A stretch of DNA of 64,000 nucleotides from an uncultured Alphaproteobacteria bacterium. GTDB taxonomy: Bacteria; Pseudomonadota; Alphaproteobacteria; RF32; CAG-239. The stretch's first letter is position 1; each line of letters opens with the position of its first letter. Shown in pieces: positions 59,638-64,000 of this stretch. The stretch spans positions 62,001-126,000 of the forward strand of contig CAJTJB010000002.1 in the NCBI GenBank assembly GCA_910576955.1. Reading direction: 5' to 3'. Position numbers and translations under genes: made by a program. The notes beneath the pieces were generated by a model, which did no database searches, was not told the origin of the DNA, and saw only the letters and a program-made list of their open reading frames with translations.

Positions 59638-60162
59638 ATGGAAAAAATCTATATTTTAAATGAAAACGGACGTTTTTGTGGTTTGCGGGATCGTGGGGAA
59701 GTTCACAATCAAGGTATTTTGCACTCGGCTGTACAGTGTTGGATTATGAACTCTAAAGGTGAGGTGCTTGTCCAGAGAAGAGCGGCAACAAAAGATAAAA
59801 GCGCTGGAAAATGGGATGTGTCTTTTGGTGGGCATTGTGTGAAAGCCGATAAAGATGAAGATATTTTGCTTGCTAATGTTATTAAAGAGGGGAAAGAAGA
59901 ATTAGGTCTTAAAATTAAAGCTGATGATGTGATTAAGCTGGGTGAGGTCAGATATACTTCGCAAGAAAATAAAAATAAAGAATTATTGGGCGTCTTTTTG
60001 ATCAGAGTTGCGGATAATCAAAAATTTGTTTTTGAAGATGGCGAAGTTTCAGAGGTTAAATGGATGCGACCAGAAGATTTAAGAAAAAATATTCAGGATA
60101 AATCCAAGGAATATGCTAATCGTTTAGGCGCCGTATCTTTGTTACAATGTTATGGATACTAA
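59638..60162 (+). CDS. NUDIX hydrolase
   Basis: 174 residues with a good AAGGAG. NUDIX box: GGHCVKADKDEDILLANVIKEGKEELG spread over about residues 63-88, with the G-x5-E-x7-R-E-x-x-E-E pattern relaxed (no R). Resembles the IPP-isomerase-like/NudT branch with QRRAATKDKSAGKWD ahead of it. Hydrolyses a nucleoside diphosphate linked to another group X; substrate unknown. In the islet. Confidence 0.8.
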   Translation: MEKIYILNENGRFCGLRDRGEVHNQGILHSAVQCWIMNSKGEVLVQRRAATKDKSAGKWDVSFGGHCVKADKDEDILLANVIKEGKEELGLKIKADDVIKLGEVRYTSQENKNKELLGVFLIRVADNQKFVFEDGEVSEVKWMRPEDLRKNIQDKSKEYANRLGAVSLLQCYGY

Positions 60163-60297
60163 TGAGATGCAAGTTATATCTGCGACTGAATATGAAAAAA
60201 TTGCAAATGGATGGTGATCCTGCTGTTGAAGTTCAAATTATATATATGAGAAAATAAGTAACCACCTCTATTGCCTATAAAGGCTTTTATGCGGGAT

Positions 60298-60372
60298 GGT
60301 CCGTGTAACAAGCGGGAAACAGTCTCATTTGGCGCGCCTCACGCGGACTCTGTTAAATACTTGTTTATAAAG
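60298..60372 (+). repeat. Islet repeat P
   Basis: Begins GGTCCGTGTAACAAGCGGG, contains GGCGCGCCTCACGCGGAC and ends CTTGTTTATAAAG. Near-identical to repeat Q at 60975. The flanks GTCCGTGT and ACGCGGAC can form a hairpin. Confidence 0.75.
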
Positions 60373-60400
60373 AAAAAAGACGCTTTTTAGCACCTTTATC

Positions 60401-60440
60401 TTGAGTGGCAGAGCACATAGTGCAATCCACGGACTGTTAT
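60401..60440 (+). repeat. Islet repeat R2 (degenerate tRNA-Trp-end-like)
   Basis: TTGAGTGGCAGAGCACATAG then TGCAATCCACGGACTGTTAT. The opening TTGAxTGGCAG matches the exact copy at 61081, and the rest matches R3 and R4. Confidence 0.55.
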
Positions 60441-60751
60441 TATTTCTTTTTAGGCTCAGGTAAATCATCATACATGGCACGAAATAAACCGGTCAGAAAT
60501 TCTTTATTATCAACTTCATCTACCAACAACATTTCTTTTGCTCCCTCATAAGGTGATTCAAATGTGGCTGTTGGCATATAAGAAATTGCTGATTTTGTAG
60601 ATTTTACAAGCAATCGATCGTCATAGATACCGCCTATAACCTTACCACGATAATAAATTATAAATTCGCCCATCATTGAACGGTAAGTTATTTCTTCCAA
60701 TTCGGATAACTGCTCTAAAATAAATTGCAGATATTCGTTACTTGATGCCAT
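60440..60751 (-). CDS. TfoX/Sxy N-terminal domain protein
   Basis: 103 residues from ATG 60751 (GAGGG close upstream). Matches the TfoX N-terminal domain: LEEITYRSMMGEFIIYYRGKVIGGIYDDRLLVK in pieces and SPYEGAKEMLLVDEVD. Full TfoX/Sxy proteins induce competence in some Gammaproteobacteria; single-domain versions are widespread with unknown function. Islet gene, opposite strand to its neighbours. Confidence 0.8.
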   Translation of the reverse strand: MASSNEYLQFILEQLSELEEITYRSMMGEFIIYYRGKVIGGIYDDRLLVKSTKSAISYMPTATFESPYEGAKEMLLVDEVDNKEFLTGLFRAMYDDLPEPKKK

Positions 60752-60974
60752 AATCCCTCCCCTTGTTTCAACCAACCTCTGAATTTTACCTCTACTAAAT
60801 AATAAAATATTGTGTTTTAAGAAAAAGTAAAACCGAAAATTTGTTCAATAGATGACATCAACGTCAGTTAATGAAAAGAGATGAGTATGATATTTTTAAC
60901 AAATAATTTTCCCGGAATTCAACAAGATTCAAACTGCATTAAATGCTTGTAAAATAGAGGATTTTATCGGAGAT

Positions 60975-61050
60975 AGTCCGTGTAACAAGCGGGAAATGGC
61001 TCTGATGGGCGCGCCTCACACGGACTCGGTTAAGCTCTTGTTTTATAAAG
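60975..61050 (+). repeat. Islet repeat Q
   Basis: Begins AGTCCGTGTAACAAGCGGG, contains GGCGCGCCTCACACGGACT and ends CTTGTTTTATAAAG. About 80% identical to repeat P over 75 bases. The ends AGTCCGTGT / ACACGGACT can form a 9-bp stem. Confidence 0.75.
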
Positions 61051-61055
61051 GAAAA

Positions 61056-61073
61056 ACCGCCCTTTCGGACGGC
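61056..61073 (-). terminator. Terminator-like hairpin downstream of tRNA-Trp
   Basis: CCGTCC pairs with GGGCGG (one G-U) on the minus strand, followed by TTTTTC. It lies just outside the tRNA-end copy at 61081. Confidence 0.5.
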
Positions 61074-61080
61074 TTATCTT

Positions 61081-61102
61081 GACTGGCAGGGGCGGAAGGA
61101 TT
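61081..61102 (+). repeat. Exact copy of the tRNA-Trp 3' end
   Basis: 22 bases GACTGGCAGGGGCGGAAGGATT identical to 61257-61278, which includes the tRNA 3' terminus. 155 bases separate it from the intact tRNA. Such a displaced tRNA end is the usual trace of integration by a tRNA-targeting element. Confidence 0.7.
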
Positions 61103-61226
61103 GACATCGTATTACTCCGCCGCACAGGCGCTCATCAGCTTTGCTGACCGCGATACTCCCGTCTCGCTTTCGCTGGTAGTCGAACCCTCTTTCCGGGTTC
61201 GTATCTGTCTGTCTTTATCAGCCATA

Positions 61227-61256
61227 AAAAAACCACCGTAAAGGTGGCTTTTTTAT
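61227..61256. terminator. Terminator next to tRNA-Trp
   Basis: CCACC / GGTGG stem with flanking A and T runs (AAAAAAA and CTTTTTT), directly downstream of the tRNA 3' end on the minus strand. Confidence 0.65.
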
Positions 61257-61259
61257 GAC

Positions 61260-61335
61260 TGGCAGGGGCGGAAGGATTCGAACCCTCGACATTCGGTTTT
61301 GGAGACCGACGCTCTACCAACTGAACTACACCCCT
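61260..61335 (-). tRNA. tRNA-Trp(CCA)
   Basis: 76-nt cloverleaf on the minus strand with CCA encoded. 7-bp acceptor stem (AGGGGTG with CGCCCCT), anticodon loop C-T-C-C-A-A-A with anticodon CCA, T-loop GGTTCGAATCC, and variable/D arms (TAGTTCAGTTGGTAGAGC). Its 3' end is repeated exactly at 61081. A promoter lies upstream. Neighbouring secE is its usual partner but lies 2.4 kb away. Confidence 0.97.
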
Positions 61336-61374
61336 GTGTTTGATGCAAAAGGCTTTGTGCCGTTTGCTTTCACT

Positions 61375-61403
61375 TTGATACACGTTCTAAAACAATAAAT
61401 CAA
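61375..61403 (-). promoter_or_regulatory. Promoter of tRNA-Trp
   Basis: Minus-strand TTGATT (plus 61398-61403), 17-bp spacer, TATCAA (plus 61375-61380), about 40 bases upstream of the tRNA 5' end. Confidence 0.5.
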
Positions 61404-61429
61404 GTGTTTTTTGCGCTTGTCGATAAATT

Positions 61430-61774
61430 TTAGTTTTTACGCAATTCGGCGGCGGTGTTCCACATCTTTTCGAGATTATAGAAGTCGCGGACTTCGGGGC
61501 AGAAAATGTGAACAATCACATCAAAAGCGTCAATCAAAACCCAGTTGGCTTTTTCTTCGCCCTCGGAGGTGGTGTTATAGCCGTTTTGCTTTAAGGTATA
61601 TTTGAGCTTGTCTGCCAAAGCGGCAACGTGGCGGTTTGATGTGCCGCTGGCGATAACCATATAATTGGCGATGGAGGTTTTGCCCTTGAGGTCTATGGTG
61701 ACGATATTTTCAGCTTTGTTGTCGTCTAATGTTTTTTCAATCAATTCAAGCAATGTGTTATCGGTTGTGCTCAT
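61430..61774 (-). CDS. rsfS: Ribosome silencing factor RsfS
   Basis: 114 residues, matching RsfS/DUF143: NYMVIASGTSNRHVAALAD, then W-V-L-I-D-A-F-D-V-I-V-H-I-F and P-E-V-R-D-F-Y-N-L-E. Binds L14 and blocks subunit joining in starved cells. Downstream of obg on the same strand with a 16-base gap. Confidence 0.94.
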   Translation of the reverse strand: MSTTDNTLLELIEKTLDDNKAENIVTIDLKGKTSIANYMVIASGTSNRHVAALADKLKYTLKQNGYNTTSEGEEKANWVLIDAFDVIVHIFCPEVRDFYNLEKMWNTAAELRKN

Positions 61775-61790
61775 TTTATACTCCTAAAAT

Positions 61791-62861
61791 TTAGTCAAGC
61801 GGTGACCAAGGTTTTTTGATTTCAGGTTCATCCTCTTTATATTCCATAACCATATCCGGGTCAACTTTTTTCTTTTTGGCAGGAACGAAACGGGCGATTT
61901 CGCGTAGGCAATCAATCGTATTTGTGCCGGCAATGGCAGAAATCGCATATATCGGAGAGGCGGTTGCTTTTGACAGGGCTTTAATTTTTTTCTTTATTTC
62001 CGCCTCTGTCAGCGAATCGGTTTTATTGAGAGCAACCACTTCCGGTTTGTCTGCCAGTTTGCGTTCATAAAGCTCCAGTTCTTTGCGAATCTTTTTATAC
62101 TCTTTGGCAACGTTTTCGGAGGTTGCGTCTATCAGGTGCAGGAAAACCGAGCAGCGTTCAACGTGTTTTAAGAAACGGTCGCCTAGCCCGACGCCCTCGT
62201 GTGCCCCCTCAATAAGCCCCGGAATGTCTGCCAAAACAAGCTCTTTGCCATCAACCCACGCCACGCCCAAATTCGGGTGAAGGGTGGTGAAAGGATAATC
62301 GGCGATTTTGGGGCGGGCTTTGGTTACTGCAGTTAAAAATGTTGATTTACCGGCATTCGGCAACCCAATTAAGCCGACATCGGCAATGATTTTTAAGCGC
62401 AGCCACACCCACATCTCAACGCCCGGCCAGCCGGGTTCGGCATAACGCGGAGCTTGGTTAGTCGATGTTTTAAAACGCGTGTTGCCGCGTCCGCCGTCGC
62501 CGCCTTTGGCAATCATAAACTTTTGCCCGGCTTCCACCATATCGGCAATGACCGTTTCGCCGTCATCGGCAATAATTTCCGTACCGACCGGAACTTTGAT
62601 GATGATATCCTCGCCTTTAGCGCCGCTCATTTCCGACCCCATACCGTGTTGTCCGTTTTGAGCCTTGAAATGTTGCTGATAGCGAAAGTCAATCAGCGTG
62701 TTGAGGTTTTCGACCGCAACAAACCAGACGCTGCCCCCCTTGCCGCCGTCGCCGCCGTTCGGACCGCCGAATTCAATATACTTTTCACGCCGGAATGACA
62801 CGCAACCGCGTCCGCCGTCGCCTGATTTTAAGTATATTTTTGCCTGATCCAGAAATTTCAT
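61791..62861 (-). CDS. obg: GTPase ObgE/CgtA
   Basis: 356 residues: glycine-rich Obg fold (1-158, GGDGGRGNTRFKTS), then G domain with GLPNAGKST, DIPGLIEGAHEG and NKTD. The C-terminal tail is short and basic. Acts in 50S assembly and stress or cell-cycle control. It is next to rpmA-rplU on the same strand, the conserved order rplU-rpmA-obg. Length normal. Confidence 0.97.
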   Translation of the reverse strand: MKFLDQAKIYLKSGDGGRGCVSFRREKYIEFGGPNGGDGGKGGSVWFVAVENLNTLIDFRYQQHFKAQNGQHGMGSEMSGAKGEDIIIKVPVGTEIIADDGETVIADMVEAGQKFMIAKGGDGGRGNTRFKTSTNQAPRYAEPGWPGVEMWVWLRLKIIADVGLIGLPNAGKSTFLTAVTKARPKIADYPFTTLHPNLGVAWVDGKELVLADIPGLIEGAHEGVGLGDRFLKHVERCSVFLHLIDATSENVAKEYKKIRKELELYERKLADKPEVVALNKTDSLTEAEIKKKIKALSKATASPIYAISAIAGTNTIDCLREIARFVPAKKKKVDPDMVMEYKEDEPEIKKPWSPLD

Positions 62862-62925
62862 TGTTGCTCTCTTTGTGGTCGTTTAGCCCGATGAGGATAT
62901 GTATCCTGTTTTTTTGAAAAATAAA

Positions 62926-62945
62926 GGGGATGTCTGACACCCCCT
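62926..62945 (-). terminator. Hairpin between rpmA and obg
   Basis: GGGGGTGT pairs with ACATCCCC on the minus strand around a 3-base loop, followed by T-rich sequence (TTTATTTTTC). May reduce read-through from rplU-rpmA into obg. Confidence 0.6.
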
Positions 62946-62967
62946 TATCTTTTGCTTGCGAGTGAGA

Positions 62968-63225
62968 TTATTCAGCCGGTACAACAGAAACATAAGTTCT
63001 GTCATTGGCTTTGGTCTTGAACTCAACTTTTCCTTCTGCGGTTGCAAAAATGGTGTGGTCTTTACCCATGCCAACATTTTCACCCGGGTGGAATTTTGTT
63101 CCGCGCTGGCGAATGATAATGTTGCCGGAAATTACGGATTCACCGCCGAATTTTTTTACACCTAAACGACGTCCGATAGAATCGCGTCCGTTTGATGAGC
63201 TACCGCCTGATTTCTTATGTGCCAT
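62968..63225 (-). CDS. rpmA: 50S ribosomal protein L27
   Basis: 85 residues, bL27. Starts MAHKKSGGSSSNGRDS, then GESVISGNIIIRQRGTKFHPG in pieces. Its N-terminus reaches the peptidyl-transferase centre. Follows rplU by 20 bases. Confidence 0.97.
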   Translation of the reverse strand: MAHKKSGGSSSNGRDSIGRRLGVKKFGGESVISGNIIIRQRGTKFHPGENVGMGKDHTIFATAEGKVEFKTKANDRTYVSVVPAE

Positions 63226-63245
63226 TTTTAAAAACTCCTACTTAA

Positions 63246-63545
63246 TTATTTGCACAACTCGGTAATTTTTACGAGTGTGATGTTTTGTCTGTGACCGTTT
63301 TTACGACGGTAGTTTTGTCTTCTTTTTTTCTTGAAAACGATAACTTTTGCGTCTTTAGCCTGTTTAACGATGGTCGCTTTTACGCTTGCGCCGGCAACAA
63401 AAGGTGTGCCAACGGTTTCGTCCATTGCCAAGACTTCATTAAAAATTACTTCGCTTCCGGCTTCGCCCGCAATCTTTTCGATTTTGATAACGTCATTGGA
63501 CGCTACTTTGTATTGCTTGCCGCCTGTTTTAATTACTGCATACAT
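63246..63545 (-). CDS. rplU: 50S ribosomal protein L21
   Basis: 99 residues, bL21: MYAVIKTGGKQYKV, and the basic C-terminus FKKKRRQNYRRKNGHRQ. Early-assembling 50S protein. First gene of rplU-rpmA, with a strong promoter upstream. Confidence 0.97.
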   Translation of the reverse strand: MYAVIKTGGKQYKVASNDVIKIEKIAGEAGSEVIFNEVLAMDETVGTPFVAGASVKATIVKQAKDAKVIVFKKKRRQNYRRKNGHRQNITLVKITELCK

Positions 63546-63589
63546 TTTATTTCACCTGTTTTATAGATTTAAACATAACTTTTTTGTGC

Positions 63590-63617
63590 ACTATACATAA
63601 GTTTTTTCAGGAGTCAA
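63590..63617 (-). promoter_or_regulatory. rplU promoter
   Basis: Minus-strand TTGACT (plus 63612-63617) and TATAGT (plus 63590-63595) with a 16-bp spacer. Its -35 overlaps the stop of the nuclease gene. Confidence 0.75.
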
Positions 63618-64000
63618 TAAGAATCTGATATAAATTTAAATTTATTTGCTTTTTTCTCTTCTTCTTTGAGGCGTCGGTAAAGGCGTGGATGCATAAAACG
63701 CCCGTTCCAAATGCCGTTTTTGCGGCGCTTGGCTTCGGCTTGTTCGGCGGCGTAATCGCTTTCCAGATAAACAATCGCGTGACCGGAGCGTATCATTTCG
63801 GCGTTTAGGTCGGTTTTGCCGACATAACAAGTGCATAAATCCCGATTATATTTGTCTTTTTTATGGATGATGCATCTGACTTCGCCGTTTGCAATCAGTT
63901 TTTGCAGATGTGACAGAGATTCTTTGCCGCAGGGATAGTTTTGTTGCTTTTTGTCTTTGCAGAGTTGGGTGTATTCCGGAGCATCTATGCCCATCAGGCG
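63614..64000 (-). CDS. Thermonuclease-like (SNase) protein, 5' end cut off by window edge
   Basis: The visible 126-128 residues match the second half of staphylococcal-nuclease-like domains: M-G-I-D-A-P-E (part of a longer R-L-x-G-I-D-A-P-E), KDKYNRDLCTCYV with its conserved Arg, and E-A-K-R-R-K-N-G-I-W. The N-terminus (likely signal peptide) is outside the window. Hydrolyses DNA or RNA with calcium when active. Same strand as rplU, whose promoter overlaps its stop. Confidence 0.8.
   Translation of the reverse strand, partial: RLMGIDAPEYTQLCKDKKQQNYPCGKESLSHLQKLIANGEVRCIIHKKDKYNRDLCTCYVGKTDLNAEMIRSGHAIVYLESDYAAEQAEAKRRKNGIWNGRFMHPRLYRRLKEEEKKANKFKFISDSY

Larger units (their letters stand above)
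58830..61259. mobile_element. Accretion islet between secE and tRNA-Trp
   Basis: About 2.4 kb that separates secE from tRNA-Trp, usually close neighbours. It holds three small genes on both strands and several copies of tRNA-3'-end-like and other repeats (59057, 59487, 60401, 61081, 60298, 60975). No integrase or transposase gene is present. Segment 58830-59179 has no gene; 60752-61259 holds repeat Q, a terminator and the exact tRNA-end copy. Interpreted as successive insertions at the tRNA-Trp 3' end (inference). Confidence 0.55.

Noticed and set aside
60298..61050. Integron cassette array with attC-like sites
   Set aside because: A GTTRRRY-like box occurs next to each repeat but the partner box does not fit RYYYAAC and the stem pairs other positions; there is no integrase gene in the window.
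61135..61383. 82-aa minus-strand frame overlapping tRNA-Trp
   Set aside because: It contains the VVQLVERR-type stretch that arises whenever a tRNA gene is translated; it is a shadow of the tRNA, not a protein gene.

Overview
The window looks like chromosome from a low-GC, Gram-negative, fermentative or anaerobic alphaproteobacterium, perhaps an uncultured gut-associated lineage (inference; no 16S rRNA is present). Gram-negative traits are lipoproteins with lipoboxes, an OmpA-type lipoprotein and two autotransporters. Anaerobic or fermentative traits are Pta-AckA, a class III ribonucleotide reductase with its activase, and RtcB. Alphaproteobacterial traits are the three-gene transhydrogenase (pntAA, pntAB, pntB), a short SecE and the DUF2066-PerM gene pair. 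The single tRNA is tRNA-Trp(CCA).

Layout. 0-9.6 kb: small proteins and lipoproteins, an aspartoacylase-like hydrolase, an acetyltransferase behind an arginine-rich leader peptide and attenuator, a fused CoaD-HD protein, a membrane metalloprotease, and the murein-recycling pair ldcA-mpl. 9.7-17.4 kb: TetR regulator, pnt operon, split chromate transporter, two tandem OpgB/LTA-synthase-like transferases. 17.5-24.7 kb: typA, an OmpA-like lipoprotein, and an invertible segment in front of two membrane glycosyltransferases. 24.7-37.2 kb: cca-rtcB RNA repair, pta-ackA, DUF2066-PerM, lepA, exported proteins, a HAD phosphatase. 37.3-41.5 kb: anaerobic nucleotide reduction (nrdD, a separate glycyl-radical polypeptide, nrdG) under NrdR boxes, a VanX-type dipeptidase and a possible structured RNA. 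41.7-47 kb: gyrB, a second invertible segment, an autotransporter. 47-58 kb: lipoprotein hydrolase, M49-like peptidase cluster, serS/trpS, rpsU, a second autotransporter. 58-64 kb: nusG-secE, a small accretion islet at tRNA-Trp, rsfS-obg-rpmA-rplU, and a truncated nuclease.

The most interesting system is a probable phase-variation network. Two loci 23 kb apart each carry a pair of inverted 32-bp sites. Each site has 13-bp arms rich in A or T around the same asymmetric 6-bp core (CGTTCC), which is the architecture of tyrosine-recombinase sites. One pair lies upstream of an autotransporter, and the segment between the sites holds a TTGACA promoter that points away from the gene (an OFF state). 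The other pair abuts the start codon of a GT-C/GtrII-like glycosyltransferase operon. One recombinase encoded outside the window could switch both a surface protein and a surface-glycan modification. Other highlights are the split class III reductase, the CoaD-HD fusion, the leader-peptide attenuator upstream of the acetyltransferase, and the repeat-ridden islet between tRNA-Trp and secE.
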